From assembly GCA_965153455.1 (NCBI GenBank), contig OZ234499.1, positions 1,364,001 to 1,428,000 on the forward strand: a DNA stretch of 64,000 nucleotides, in the 5' to 3' direction. The notes beneath the pieces were generated by a model. The model was not told the origin of the DNA. It was given only the letters and a program-made list of their open reading frames with translations, and did not search any database. Shown here piece by piece: positions 48,531 to 62,869 of the stretch; position 1 is the first letter of the stretch, and every line of letters begins with the position of its first letter. Source of the stretch: Sphagnum compactum (lineage: Eukaryota > Bryophyta > Sphagnopsida > Sphagnales). A program made the translations under genes and the position numbers.

Positions 48531-50600
48531 TTTTTCCTTACAAAGATAATCAAGAAATTAATATAAACCCTAATCATGTTTGTAGTTAACTAAATCTCCA
48601 CCATGTCACCCAAAATATCATATTTTAACACCCATTTCATCCATACTTTCATAATCTTTAAACTCCACATAGATAATCTATGTTCCATTACCATTAAAAA
48701 TAACCATGGTAATATCCTCAACTTATTCCTATTTTTACAATAGTAAAATTTTGGAAAAATCGATAATTACCCACATAGCTCATTATTTTCAACCCATTCA
48801 AATTGGGTAGACCTTATCTCCATTTATCTATTGTAAAAAGACATGTAAAAACAATGGTTGGTAGATGCCATCACTATTTCCACCTTGTTAAATGTTTGGT
48901 ACCTTCTTTTTATTTACATGGAAAATTCCTAAAAAGAATCGTAATTTCTGTCACTTTTCACAATCTATTAGATTTTCAACCCATTGTATTTGGCCAAAAA
49001 ATTTCTCCATTTACTTAGAAGCTAATGTTTGGTTTTTTCCATGACAACTAGTTTTGATTTTGATGAAATATTCATAGTGCATTCATTCAACATTCGGACT
49101 ATCATTTTTTCCATTTATTTAAAACTTTATGTAATTCATTTGTTTTCCCCTCATTGTCATTTCAAGCCTACATTAATAAAAAAAATCATATTAATTACAT
49201 TCACCAAAGATGAAATCCCATAATTTGATGGACCAATAGTTTCCCAAATTTCATTTAATATTTTTGTTGCTAACATGTTAATTCCTTCAATATATCTAAC
49301 ACTACTTTTAACCTCCTCTTATGTTTTATCCAAAATTGCCAGTTCTTGATAGACCTACTTTTCTTGATTAGCACCCAAAAGCATGAGTTATATTCATATG
49401 TTAATCATTTTTTATTTGACATGATCCAATATAATATTCTTAGAATGTCCAAAATTAATTCTATGTAAGCTATGTTGATGTATGGATACTTTTATGTGGA
49501 TATTGTTTTTGTAAAAGTACCTTTCATTATTGATAACAACTTCTAATTGCATGGGCCTAAATAGGACATTCCAAGTAACATGATGGAATTTGTTTCAACA
49601 CTAATGCATTGCTCTACTTCCTTCCATCAATATTATAACATTAACTTACGTGAACATTCACATAGTTTATTTTCCTTCATTGATTTTCAATTTAAGCAAA
49701 AAAATTGATCCTAAAAACATTGTATTAACTAGTTGGCACCACCATATTAGCCAATTTCCTTTCAATGTAAAAAAGAATTAATTTCATTTATCATAATGTG
49801 TATTTTCTCACTCCTTGCATTTTTCAATCACAAAACCTTAATTCTTTTGCTTACCCAAATGGATTACCTTATGTGACGTTTTTATAATTATTTTATCAAA
49901 ATCATATAGTTCATTCCTTCATTATTTTCTTACACCCCACATTCTTGTAATGCCTCTTTCGCACATAAAACTATTAATGAACTCATTGCAATTCAATAGT
50001 GAGGACTGTCTCTTCTAATATTTATGTTTGCATTCCATAATTAGATTTCACATTTCATCTTCACTTGCCTTCTCAACATTTAAAAACTAACTTGTTCTTT
50101 CACTTAAGATATCAAAAAGACTAAGTATGTGTCCCAACACATTTTTATTAATGGAATATAATTATATGTTTTAAGCGATTTCAAGTATGTTTTTTCTAAT
50201 ATCTTTATATTTACATGGAAGGAAGAAGAAAACAAACATTACAGCCTATTATAGATATGACATATTTAACTTCAACTTCCCTATATTTCCCAAAATATCA
50301 TAGTTCCTCCAATTACCAATGCACCCACCTTGTTAGCTTTAAACCCTTTAATTGATCCTCTTTGCGACTACATTATTGCCCAACCTTGATTTGATCTTCA
50401 ACCCAAAAGATTCGCAAAAACAATTGAAACCCACTAACACACACCCATCTTGTTCATTTGAAATCCTTTTTTTCTCATTTCATGTTTCTTCTCCTTGTGT
50501 TTTGTGTTTGCCATAGGTTTTTCATCTTTCTTTTTGAGAACAATTCTTTTTGAAAGTTTGTTTAACAATCACCTTCAAAGTTTCCCATTCAATTTTGGTT
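48531..50600. other. AT-rich intergenic DNA, no gene recognised
   Basis: Only short frames (48803-49018, 49029-49223) of low-complexity composition. No RNA gene, splice structure or repeat family was identified. Confidence 0.45.
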
Positions 50601-51890
50601 AGGTCGGATTTTTAGATGGCAACATTTGATTTTGACAATAAGTTTGATATAAAAAAATTTGATTGGTTATTTTGGAGTTGCGAAAATTAGCGAAAAATGT
50701 CTTGCTACATGTTTGGGTACCAACTTAATTTGTTACACATCTCCAAAGATGTTTACAATGACAACAATCTTGTTGTGGGTTCTATTTACTAGGTTTTGGT
50801 CTATGGGTCATCAAAAATGCATTGGATGGTCAATGTTGGTAGGTACAAAATTGATGGTGACAATGTGATAAAAAAATTAAGACACCATTTTCACTTTGAC
50901 AACTTCCACTTTAGTGGCCAACAAGACAGACCATGTTGTGGAGGTGAAAAAAAACCAAATCTTGGTGAATCATGTATCATCATCATTCCATCTAGAAGCA
51001 AGGTTTATTGATTTGTCAAACTGTTTTGACAAGTATGTGAGTCAATTTTGCACCAGAATTATTGATTCCCATGTGCCATTGGCATCAAATTATTCAAATT
51101 TCCAAAATGTGAAATGAGTGAGTCCCTTATGAAATCTTCAATTGTAGGTGTGTCCTTTATTTGGAATGTCTTCCCCTACCTCAAAGCCATGTCTTAGATA
51201 ACACATGCATCAATGGAATTGAGGTCCTTGAACTACAAAACATCAAAATAGAATTTGTCCCCTACCTTCCCATGAAATTCGATGGAAAAGTTTTTTTTGA
51301 AATTCTTCCCTTTTGGGCCTTGGTTGGGCATTTAGGATAGATGCAAGGAATGGATGGGAAATATGACAGTCATGTTTGGACCAAAATAAAAATGACAAAC
51401 ATACAAAATAATTTTGGGCTTGGATTTAAGACCATTTAATGTTTGGGGTGCTTGTAATAACATCTAATCATTTTGTTTACAAGGGTGCTTGCAATGAGGT
51501 TGCTTTGGATGGGTGATTTGTTTCAAGTTCTGGTTGTAGGTCAATTCTTCCCTATGGTTCCAATCCACAAATTTTATGGTGTTACACATTCTGTTTACAA
51601 AACTACATATGCCATATGTATTATGTCGTCCACAAGCAAAATACCCTTTCAAAGGCCACCATACACCTTGGAAACCATGATCACCCTGTGGTAGATGGCA
51701 TGGATAAGGATACTTTCCAAGAGATCACGCTAGTGGTCCAAGGAAAAAAATCATGTACACCTAACACTAAGAATTCCGTGATTGCATTGGCTACCAAAAA
51801 AATGTTCATAGTTCGACAACTATTCAATGAGGATGGTTATGCAGTAATCACTATGCCAAAACATGGCAAATATGACTTCACCCATGAATG
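50600..51890 (+). pseudogene. Possible decayed protein-coding sequence, family unknown
   Basis: A run of plus-strand frames (50659-50868, 50796-51011, 50896-51117, 51473-51694, 51616-51918) has a less AT-biased, protein-like composition than the surroundings. The last frame contains IHLGNHDHPVVDGMDKDTFQ and IALATKKMFIVRQLFNEDG. At least four frameshifts or stops would be needed to join them. I recognise no domain. It may be a remnant of a transposon protein or of a host gene. Confidence 0.3.
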
Positions 51891-52481
51891 GGTTTGTAAT
51901 CGTAAATGCCATTCATGACTACATGATTATGTAGTGAATATGGACATGTCATTTATCCACTAATCGTATTTTTGTCATAGTCATAAATGCTATCAAATAT
52001 ATTATATATTAATTTCAATTTAATCTAGCCATTTGGTAGGTAGGCCAGTAGGCCTAAATAGGTGGGTAAGTTAGATCCTATTTATTTTCTGGTGACAAGC
52101 CTTTTTTATTGGTTCATCACAAATAATATTTGCACTTTGAATATATTTAATGCATATATTGTGTGTAGATCAATACTTTTTCACCTAGTTATATAGTTTC
52201 CAAAGTTGAACTTGTTGACAAAGGATATGGGATAAATTTATAACATTATCTCCCATCATCCTTTGTCCAAATAAAAATAAATAAATTTCATTTTAAAAGA
52301 TTTTTCCAAGATCTACACATCTATTAAAAAACATTAACAAAAATATCAAATAAATTGATTGAAAATGCATTTGAATCTTCACTATTTCATCCATTTGAAC
52401 AACAATGATATTTTGAAGATTTTATTTTTTTCCCATAAAACTATTTGTAAATAAACATATTTACAATCAACATGGTTTTAG

Positions 52482-52544
<63 letters not shown>

Positions 52545-53550
52545 TTCCCACCTTTTAAAAGTATGATGATCAATAAAAATGGTATAAATGTTGTGTTATA
52601 TTTATTTGTAATTATAAAAATGTTTTAAAATAAAATATGTTATCTATGAAATATTTAATATTATTTTCAACATTTTAAAATTTTATTTTATTAAATTATT
52701 TAAATTTCATACTTATTAATTTATACACATATTTTTTTAATCAAATTTTATTGTGAGTAGTAAATTTTAATCTTATTTTTTGTTTTTTTCAATTTAGTAA
52801 ATTTGATAATATATATATATATATTCCAAGTTATATGACCAAATATTTTGATAAATTACTAAAGATCAAATTTTATATTTTTTGCTACCATCACATGGAA
52901 ACATGAAAAGCAATGCCATTTTGGGGCATGTGAATTTCTTTTGAAATTCATTGGATATCATAAATAAGAATATATTTTATTATTTAATATAAAAAAATCA
53001 TTTAAATAAACCTTTGACTAAGAGTTTGAACTTAAATGTTTTAATTATATTATAGGCGTCAATTTTTTACTTAATTTTATGGTTTCAAGAACTTTGGCAA
53101 TTTATTTTCCATTTTTTGAAAAAAAATTCAAAAATTTCCCCCAAATTTATTTTAGCTACTATCCAAAAATTCACATTAAATCATTAGTGACTCTAAAGCA
53201 AAAATTCTAGAAATTATAAAATATTACTTATTTATTTGTGCACAAATCATGTGTATGATCATTTAAAAGTTTGTACTATGCTTACTAGGTATGTATGCTT
53301 ACCTTCTAATTCTTTTCCCTTTTAATTCATAAGTTTTTAATGTTTCAAATTGTATATTACTAAATAATTATATGGTGTTCATGAAGAAGATTTTTAGTCA
53401 AGTAGTTGTATTCATGAATTTTTATAGTTATGTAGTCATATCCATGGTTACAAGACTACATGAGCACAAAAACATGGCATATATGATTGTATGACTAGAA
53501 ATGGTCATTAATCATATTTGTTTTAGTCATAAATGTCAAGTTTTGGTGTA
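51890..53550. mobile_element. AT-rich block flanked by direct repeats
   Basis: About 1.65 kb of very AT-rich DNA whose two edges carry similar direct words: near 51957 CCACTAATCGTATTTTTGTC and near 53507 TCATTAATCATATTTGTTTT, each followed by a variant of AGTCATAAATG. Both are preceded by ATGACTACAT or AGTCATAT type words. This could be a small element with imperfect terminal direct repeats. No coding sequence was seen. Confidence 0.4.
52482..52539. repeat. Compound microsatellite (CA)n(TA)n
   Basis: About 14 CA units (52482-52510) directly followed by about 14 AT units (52511-52539). Likely polymorphic. Confidence 0.95.
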
Positions 53551-54819
53551 GTTAATGGAACATTTAAAGGGTGAAAAGTCAACCAAATGATGGAGAATTT
53601 TTTTCGATTGTGCTCTTTGAACATTTCAAAATTTGATTGCATCTTTTAAGCATTGCCTTTGAGCTTGGGATTACATTGATAACATACTTTAACTAAAGTC
53701 CACAAGTCTTTATGACTACATTCAAAATGGTTGCTTTCCTTGGCAATCATGTAGACAAAAGGTTTTTTTTGTTCAAGATATCTATTCATGGAATTGCAAG
53801 TGGGGTGGATTTAGTGAAGTTGATGCACGTTGGTGGCAATCTCCAAAATTTCTTGGGTTATGGGTTGAAATTCCATAATAAACCTAAGAGTTTATTTGCA
53901 AATTCCACAATTTCACTTTGAATGTAATCATAAGCAATGTATAATTGTTTTTAAAAAAAGAGGGTGTCACCACATTTATGTTTATTGGCTATAATTTTGA
54001 AACTTCCTTGAAATAATGTCACCATTTAAGTCAAAATCTATTTTGGGATGCTCATTAGCCTAGCTCCATCAAGTTGAAAACAAAAATTGGTTTAGATTTA
54101 GGTTATAGGTTAGATCTTAAGATTTTGGGACTGAATGTTCGGAGTTCTTTTTGAACCATCATTGGAACCTAATTGAGTAATTGGCCTTTTTCAAAATTGA
54201 ATGAAAACTTGAATTGCAGGTGTTACCTTGTTTTAAACAAGTTCAAGTTCTCTAAGTCTAATTTTATAAAATAAAGCATAAACTTGGCTTTACATTTTAA
54301 GCAAATTATTTCATTTGATTGGTTGTACGTAATTAATATGATTTAATCTCTATCTTGAAATGTGTACACTAGTTGAAAAAACTAATATTATATAATTATT
54401 TTAAATTTAGTTGGGTGTAATGGAGATGGAATTAGACCCAACTGAATTGGTTCTAATTTTTTTTATGAAAATGACTTTAAGAGAAAAAATTTAAAAATCT
54501 GACAAACTAATCCCAAGACAGGCCTGGAGGTTCCAAAAATTAAAAGGGGAAAAAGAAAAGAAAAGGTAGAAGTGAAAGTGAAGGTTCTTTTTGAAATCAA
54601 GAACCCCTCCAACACTGGAAAGGACACAAGATCATAGTCAAAACCTTCCAATAACCCTTTGTCCCTAGCGTGTGGTGGGCCAAGTGGGTCTCTTGTCTTT
54701 ATGCTACTTGACAAGCCATTTGGTATCAGGAGTATTCTCACCTAGGAGAAGAGGACATTAAGTGTAGGAACAAACAAACAATTTAAAAAAGGATTGCATG
54801 AACTGAAGGTTAATATTTT
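53551..54819. other. Intergenic DNA, no gene recognised
   Basis: The minus-strand frame 54741-54463 has a less biased composition (PLGPPHARDKGLLEGFDYD) but no recognisable family and no partner exons. The plus-strand frame 53712-53921 is also unassigned. Confidence 0.4.
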
Positions 54820-57535
54820 ATAATCAGGTGATGAATAGAATAGCTTTTGTGCAAGACTATTGGGCTCATGTAAAGTCTCTCAAAGAGTGTCGAAAGTTGA
54901 AACATGTTCATTGTAAAATACCATTTTTGGGTGGATATACTGATTTTAGTATTTGAATGGGGATGAGGATAAATGTTGGATTCACAACCAATACGCCAAA
55001 TATATGCAGGTTTTTAGAAAATTCAAACATGGTAAGGTTAGGTCTATAGGCTTTGCCAATTTATCAATCCAGGTAAGGGTAAAGATGAATTACAAACACT
55101 TACACTGTTCACAAGGAAAGGGCAAGGATGAATATTTCATCATTTACCCTATTCGGAACATGCGGGCATAAGTAGGAAATGCAAGGTGAATAAAAATACT
55201 TTTAGAAATATGAACATTTCAAAGTAGAGAAATACAATTATTTGTGCAATTGGCATTGCAAACATTTTATCAAAAAAAATAACAAAACTAAAATGAAACC
55301 ATATCAATAGCATTAAGACTACATTCAACGCATTTGTATTATCAAATGGTTATAAAATTTAAGAGGTTTCAAGAGCATATGGTAAGAAAAGCATAAAGTA
55401 ATGTTTATGTAATGAACAAAAATGAAACGCCAAAAGAAAATTTAATTAGTGGTTAGTCACCATAATTCAATCAAATCCATCATAACTACATGCATTGCAA
55501 AGCATGAAAATATATGCGATATAATGATTTTGATATATACACTCTTTTTACTCCCTTCAAAACAATTACCCTCCCTTGGGTAAGGGGAAACAAAAACTTT
55601 TATCAACCAGTTAGGCTATGCATTTAGTTTGTATATCTCTGCAGGCTTATCATGGTGAAAGACTTACCCACCTAACACTTGTAAAAACTAAAGATCCCAA
55701 ATTCAATATGTGATGATATCAATAGTTCTACACTGAAGCAAGTTGGTGAAGTAGCACCTACACTAATGCCATGGGAAACAAGTGTGGGGCTGGATAGATA
55801 AATAATAATATTGTGAGAAATATTGATTCAAGCCTAGATACCTGGTATGGGTGGGGATTCTCTTAGGATGACAAAAACTTTCAATATTCACCCATACTTT
55901 CAACCCTTGCCATTAGCCTAGGCAAAAAATGGTAAATAATATAGGGAAGGATAAAAATTTCTTGACAACCCATGAGATGAGGGTTGGGAAGGGTGAGGGT
56001 GAGAAGGGGGAGGGTGTGGAATGTGAGTTTTTTTTTTCTAGTGTTGGGTGGGCATATCTCTTACTCTAACTTATTTTCTTAATGCATATCTGAAATACAT
56101 ACATCTGAAAAAATATATCCTATTGATACCATTGGGTATATGTAAGATATACCCATACAATTAGGGGGGGGGGAAAGTAGATTTCATTGTATTTTGAAAA
56201 CTGTCCAAATAATTTCAAAGTGTGATCAATTTTTATTCTCAGTAAATAAATTAAAAATACATACTCATTTTCTTACCTCAACCCTGGGTATATGATGAGG
56301 ATTACTTGCACCCTACCCATCTACCAAAAATTATAATGTTTTATACCCATAACCTAACCTGATGGATGGAAAAAGAAGAGTCTTAGTATACTCTCGCCCA
56401 AGGATATATTAAAATATATATACCTGCACAATGATGGTTTTTTCTTTTGGGGAGGTTTGAGGAAAATGGGATTTATTTTTTATTTAAACCAGTTGAGGTA
56501 ATTACGGACATGTCCAATCAAAACTCATTGGACGGTGAAAAATGCAAAGCAATTACTCACTTTATCCCAAATCCTTTGACTTAAGTTCTACTCTTGTAAC
56601 ATATATAATTAGTCCAAAGGACCAGATTACAAGATATATGTTTTGAGACTGTCCAAAGGTTGATTAAATTATGTGCGATGGGCCAATCAATAAACATTGC
56701 CCATCACAAAAGAAAAAAATTGAACATTGGCAGGTCTCCACAAGTAATTAATATGAGTCACAAGATATTACTATATATGGGTTTCACAGGCTACAGAAAG
56801 GGATATAATATTGCTGTATTAATGTATGGGGGAAGGGGGTTGAATAGGCTTGTGTACATGTGAAGAAAAATGTTTATGACCAATGAAATTGCTGGATTTT
56901 GTTATCTGAATTTATTTTCTTAGTTATCTTGACTGAAGCCACAGTTTAATATGTACATAATAGCTATTTACACACATGATTCTTGCACATTACTTGTGCA
57001 CTTTGTTCTGATTACATGATAAATGTATAATCCACAAAGTAAATCAGGGTCTCCGAATCAAAGCTTAACATTTCCCAGGTCAAATACAGCCATTAAGTGG
57101 CCTCACTCAAAGGGTGAAGGTACCAACTCTTAGTGGCCAAATTGAGCCCCAAAATGTTACATTGAACTCAAAGACCCTAATTTAGTCTGAGCATCGGATA
57201 TTTGTAATGTTTATAAATAATTCAAGTAGATTCTGGGATTTTTACCATGGTTACCATGTTGCCAACATAGGTTAACCAGGGTTCTGGTTCACCTGAGCTC
57301 ACCTGGGCCGAGTCTAGTTGAGCAAACGTCAGAAAGCTGAAAAGTGAGGTAATGTCTTCGAGCTTCAACAAAACATCTACGTGATTCGAGGTCACATACA
57401 CTACCGATGTAGTTGTTGCAGGTACTTCCAAATTACCCATTATTCACCATCTCCAAGCTTCACTCAATACGACGTGCTTGACTTTGCTTAGTGTGCTTTG
57501 TCACTAGGGCCTTGGCTTCTCTGTGCATTTTCATC
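54820..57535 (+). other. 5' flank of P450-2, split by about 2.1 kb
   Basis: The stretch 54830-54890 matches 26980-27075 upstream of P450-1 (TCAGGTGATGAATAGAA, GTGCAAGACT, CAAAGTCTCTC). The match resumes at about 57050 (ACATTTCCCAGGT with 27195) and continues to the start codon. The intervening 54900-57040 is extra here: it has short frames, a 10-nt G run at 56164-56173, and no recognised gene or terminal repeats. TATAAATA at 57208-57216 lies about 320 bp ahead of the ATG and is a weak TATA candidate. It is not conserved in the P450-1 flank. Confidence 0.5.
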
Positions 57536-60281
57536 ATGGGTACCATCATACTGAATTTCTGGCAAGGGGAGGTATGGAGGACATTAGCTCTTTTGGTGGC
57601 AACTGTGGCAATAGTGGCCTTTTTTCAAAGTGTCCGGGTCGTGGTTACCAAGCGTTGGTGGATGCCTCGAAGGTTGCGTGACATCATGGAGCAGCAAGGT
57701 TGGAAGGGTCCCCCCTTCCACCTCGGTGTGGGGAGTATTCCCGAGGTGATGGAATTCTTTAAAGAACAAGCTTCAAGTCCTTTAGCGATCCGAGATTTTG
57801 ACACCACGTCTAGAGTCATTCCACAATATGCTCTATTTTCCAAGAGATATGGTAAACAATTTGAATCCAGCGTCGCTTCCAATCTAACACAATATGTCTC
57901 TACTCAAATGTTAACAATGACAATTTTTTTGCTCTTAAGTTGCATGTTACACTAAGAATCAAGGTAGTAGCGAAAATCAAAATCCTAGCAGGAAATCAAG
58001 TTGTCCAATTATGATCTTTTGAAAGTTTGCAATATCCAAATGAAGTTGTATAAGCCAACTTGGGATCATCAACAAATTATAATTTATGGGAGTAATGGCA
58101 CGCATTAAGGCTTACTTGATTTTATCAACCTCATGACCTAGCCTTACTGATTTCAGAGTCCATGAATATGCGAACTTGAGGATGCAACTTCCAACAGTTC
58201 TACATTTGAGTCAACATTTCCCCAAACCTTGTTTCATGTTATAAAATTGTCCCATTTTCTTGTGTGACTATCTTCACGTGCAGGTGATAAATGCTTTTAC
58301 TATCAGGGTAGTGAGCTAAGGATTATGGTGAGAGATCCAAATCTTGTGAAGGAGATTTTCTTGAAGCCTTTCGAATATGGCAAATTTGATGTTAAATTGG
58401 ACAAATCCAAAGAATTATTTGGACATTTTGGTCTTCCAGCAGTCAATGGTGATGAATGGGTTTTGCATCGTCGAATTCTAGACCCTGCTTTTCATATGGA
58501 GTCAATCAAGGTGGTGTTTCAACCCCTTCATAATATAAAAATGCATATAACCATATGTCTAATATCTTGCCCTTGGTAATCAATAGGCTAACACAAGATT
58601 ACGTGGTCATATCATCACCCAGAATGCATTGATAGTTAGATTATTCAACTTTGGAGCAAGATTATTATTGCCTGTAAATTGAATTTGGAATCAAATGGAT
58701 ATATGGTAGAAGGATAACTTTGTCTTATGTCGATTACAAGTGTGGATCTACATATTTTCATGTATATCAGCTATCTCTGATTTAGACTTGACATAGTTGA
58801 AAATAATGATGGGTACTTATATTTAGGTGAGCAGGGAATGGTTAAGACAATGATGAAATGCACTACATCATTGTTGCAAACTTGGGAGCAAAAGGTACAA
58901 TTGGGAAAAGGTTCAACAGAATTGGAAATTTACAATGACATTCGCATGCTTACGGGAGATATCATTGCCTATACAACCTTTAATATCAACTATGAGAAGG
59001 GAAAACAAATGTTTGCAAAAGTGGACGATCTTGTTTTCACTATAACTAAACCTTACAACAATCCATTATTTTGGATACCTGGCTACAGGTTTACATTTCT
59101 TTCTCTAGATTGAAAAGCATATTGATGTATTTTACATTGGTTGTTAATATGCAATATTTTTTGCTATTGTAGATGTTCAATGTTTTATTTATCATGCCTT
59201 TGAAATATGAAAATTTGAAAGTTGCCTCTTTTGATTTGCAGATTCCTTCCAACTACAAATAATCGAAAGATGTCTAAATTAAAATTTGAAATAAATGAAG
59301 GACTTAAACAACTAGTTCAAGGTCGACAAGATGAGGTGAAAAAGGGAAAATTTCCATATGGAAATGATCTACTAGGATTAATGCTCTTAGCTCTTGATAA
59401 AAATAGGGAGAAGGATATGGACATGAGTAAACATGAATTAAGCCTCCAAGCCCTAGTTGATGAGTGCAAGACCTTCTTTTTGGGTGGTTCTGAAACAACA
59501 TCTTCATTGTTAACATGGACCTTGCTTCTATTGGCCGAGTACCCAGAGTGGCAAGAATGCGCTCGAACTGAAATCCTGGAAGTATGTGGTGGTAATATCA
59601 ACGATTTGAATGCAACAATGATCACAAAAATGAAAATCGTAAGTGTGTTTTTTTTTTTGGGGATATAATAAGTCTTATTTCAGTATTCTATGTACATTAA
59701 ACTAGAGTTGTTAGTCTTAGATTTTGCCCAAAATAATTGAAAACCTTTGTAAACTTGTGGGAAGAGATGTATATGACTTGAATATAGCTTAATGAATTTG
59801 TCAAACAAAACTGATTTACTTTTTTGTCCAACTCTTGGAGCAGGTGGGAATGATATTGAATGAAGTAAGTCGACTATTCCCAGTTTTTCCATTCCTTCTC
59901 AGGACAACTGCCAAGGACATGCAACTAGGGGATATTTTTGTGCCCAAGGGTATAACTTTGGAGATTCCAGTGCACCAAATCCATCGTGATCCCAAACTTT
60001 GGGGAGCTGATGCTTTGGAATTTAACCCCAATAGATTTATTGAGGGTGTGTCACAAGCTTGCCAACATCCCCAAGGGTTTTTGCCTTTCTCTTTTGGGCC
60101 CCGTTATTGTATTGGTCAAAATTTTGCAAACATGGAGTTGAAAATTGCGGTGGCTATGGTGTTGTCTCAATTTCAACTTTCAGTATCTCCAAATTACAAA
60201 CATTGTCCTCGCTTTATGCTCTCTCAAAAACCATTTCATGGTGTGCAACTTATTGTGAAAAGCTTGGCAACTCTTTCATAG
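57536..60281 (+). CDS. Cytochrome P450 monooxygenase, CYP72 clan (P450-2), 5 exons
   Basis: Exons: 57536-57851, 58284-58510, 58835-59088, 59242-59638 and 59844-60281, total 1632 bp, 543 residues plus TAG. Exons 1-4 have exactly the lengths seen in P450-1, and the phases are 1, 0, 2, 0. It begins MGTIILNFWQGE with an anchor at about residues 12-36. Further motifs are GPPFHLGVGS, the helix C tryptophan in DEWVLHR, the I-helix GGSETT at about 347-352 (the canonical [AG]Gx[DE]T[TS] form), the ExxR (EVSR) at 405-408, FNPNRF at 458-463, and FSFGPRYCIG with the heme cysteine at 487. It differs from P450-1 at about 25 of 105 exon 1 residues, so this is the older duplication. Intron 1 is only 432 bp against 1435 bp in P450-1. 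It is probably a functional ER-bound monooxygenase of unknown substrate. The start is the ATG at 57536. The open frame upstream has only GTG. Confidence 0.92.
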
Positions 60282-60790
60282 ATACTATAGATGGTGTTAC
60301 AGCTATATTTTGTTTGTTCATTTTGAAAAAAGTTTTAATATGTTATTCAAGGCCTTGCACGTTACTGTAGTTTTCTTTGGATTTGTAGTTGTTGAACATG
60401 AATTGCCCGTTTAATATCTCAAAATACTTGCTTACAATACTTCTTAAATGTAATTGTAAGCAAGATCTTTCCTTAAGATTATAAATGGATTGACATTTAC
60501 ACAATCTTGAAAATATATGTCAAATATATCAACAAGTTGGTTATTGAAAATCAATTGCCTTATCTTGACTTTTGTTCAAGGTTTTTCTGGTCCAACTTGG
60601 TCATTGTGGTGTCAATTGTCATTTTTGAATCCGGATGGAATATAAATTCAATTAAAAAGTTAATAGGTATGGAGTCTTAAGGTGGGCATTCGATTGCTTA
60701 AAAACAGGCTGGTTTATTTCATCATTTTAAGAAGGGGCCCAAGACCCACCATCCAAGGACTCTGGTTTTTTTTTCAAAGTTGACCAAAGT
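60282..60790. other. 3' flank of P450-2, duplicated downstream of P450-1
   Basis: Matches 31892-32201 and then 39531-39770, in order and without the 7.3-kb insertion found there. It supplies the ancestral empty-site sequence for that insertion. Confidence 0.65.
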
Positions 60791-62860
60791 AAAATCTTCC
60801 ATATGAATTTGTATAATTTGTTCCACATAGGAAATTAGGTCTTTTGAAACAAAAGTACTATCTAGTGTATTCTGAATTGAAACAAGAATTGGCACCAAAG
60901 TCATGACACCAAAATGTTGGGATTTGATTTGGACTTTATATGCACCTGGGTTTAATTTAAGCCTTTCAGTTAACAATTTTTTCCATTCTAAAATGTTATT
61001 TGGTCTCTCTTGGATGTCTCAATTGGACCAAATACTCTTCATGATATGAATTGCATTCTCAATAAGAATAAACATAACGATTGGAAAAGGCCTTTATGAG
61101 CAAGAAAGACCTCAACAATTAGTTTAGAATGAACAATGAATTATAATGTATTACTGCAAAAATCATAAAGTGATGACCTCAAAATAAAGTGGAAGTTTTA
61201 TTTGAACCTACCATTCCATTTGGTTTTCGCCTTGTTGCACAAATTAATGACAATATTCAAGTGATGGAAAAACTGAATTGATTTTAAAGCAATTAAGTTC
61301 CATTTGAATGAAAAAATTGATTAACATTGCATGCAACTTGAATTGAACTTAAATTCAATCGAAGAGAAATGGAATGCAATTTGGTGCATAAGATATTGAA
61401 CATTTGCATGTGACTATGATCTTGGAAAGGAAAAAACTCTAAAAATATGCAGATCTGATAAGACATTTTTTCTTTTTTTTAAAACTTGGGAATTAACTAG
61501 GCAAATTTCAATTTGAAATTGTCAACTGAAAAGACGCATGAAATCTGAAGTTGCTCTACCAACTTAGCTCCGATGAATCATTGTCATTAAAATTATTATT
61601 GATTTATGAAAAGATCAATATGCTATCTCCCATTTGGGTTTCACCCTTCTATCAAGTTATTCATGATCATGGTTTAAGTCTTGAAATGAAATACATGTAC
61701 GAACTGAATATTACAATAGAGAAGACAATGATTTCCTGTTCCATGGATGATTTTGGGTTAATTCTTAACTATTAAGTGCAAGGGTCCACATTTAAGAAAC
61801 CATACATATAAAACGTGTTTCAAGCAACATCCAAAGACAATATTGTTTAACATCATGTTGTTTAAGATCATGTATAGAAATACACTCAAATATATCATGT
61901 TAGGAAATGATGGTTCCAATTGGGTTGATGGTACAACAAAGTCTGAGTTGAAAAGTCTTCAAGGGATAAATTGTAGAGATTAACATATCATGGAAGTAAA
62001 AGAAACAACCGTGTTAAAGCTTTATTGAGCTTTGTTCAAAGCAAAGGCATGCAACTTGGGACCATTGCAAGCTTAATAATGAAGTTTGAGATCCCAAAAC
62101 TTGGGGTTACATACCAAAAATTCCTCACCCACATAGCCAAACTGCAACAACTTGAAGAACACACACACACCATTTACTCACCATCTTTTGACCTTTTTAA
62201 TATTGTGTTGAAACCTACATCCACTTTGACAAACAAATTTTTTTTTGCCCCAAGATGGATTTCTCAATTTAACTATTTAGATGTGCAAAATAAAAGTCTT
62301 AATTTTGTGTTGCAAACATGGCATAACACAAGCATCACAACACATTGCAAATAATATATTCAATCAAAAAAGCATCATGCAGGTATGTGGAAACATGCAT
62401 GATCAACAATTAGACTTCATCCATCATAACATCTTAGGTTTGGGGCTACCAACCACGACTTGTGGTTCTTTTCTGAATGCTTCTTGTTTTGTTTGTGAAT
62501 TTCTGGCAGTTGCAAGCAAATCAATCCCTTCTCAATAAGCATGATAACACATGAAGCCTTGGGTCACATGGTGGTATTTCATATAATTTTTGTGGTAACA
62601 TACACATCATCACTGCCCAGGGGGATGACATTCATTATTTTAAATAGGTCTATGCTTCCATGAGATTCTTAGAATATTTGGTGAAAATTTTGTGTGCTTT
62701 TCTAAAGAAAGTGTGCCCTTCCCTAAGCAAGCTAAAACCCAATCACCATGAAAGTGCAGACTTTTGGCTTTCTTGATCAAAATTCTCTTGAAATCAAATC
62801 TGAAACCCACCTAAGCTGATGAGCAATCTATTTGGGCATGTTGCCGCAGCTCCAAAGTTT
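60791..62860. other. Intergenic DNA, no gene recognised
   Basis: Short frames only. The plus-strand frame 62025-62354 (109 residues, with the stretch AKLQQLEEHTHTIYSP) has a protein-like composition but no recognised family, and no neighbouring exon was found. Confidence 0.4.
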
Positions 62861-62869
62861 CTTGCCAAT

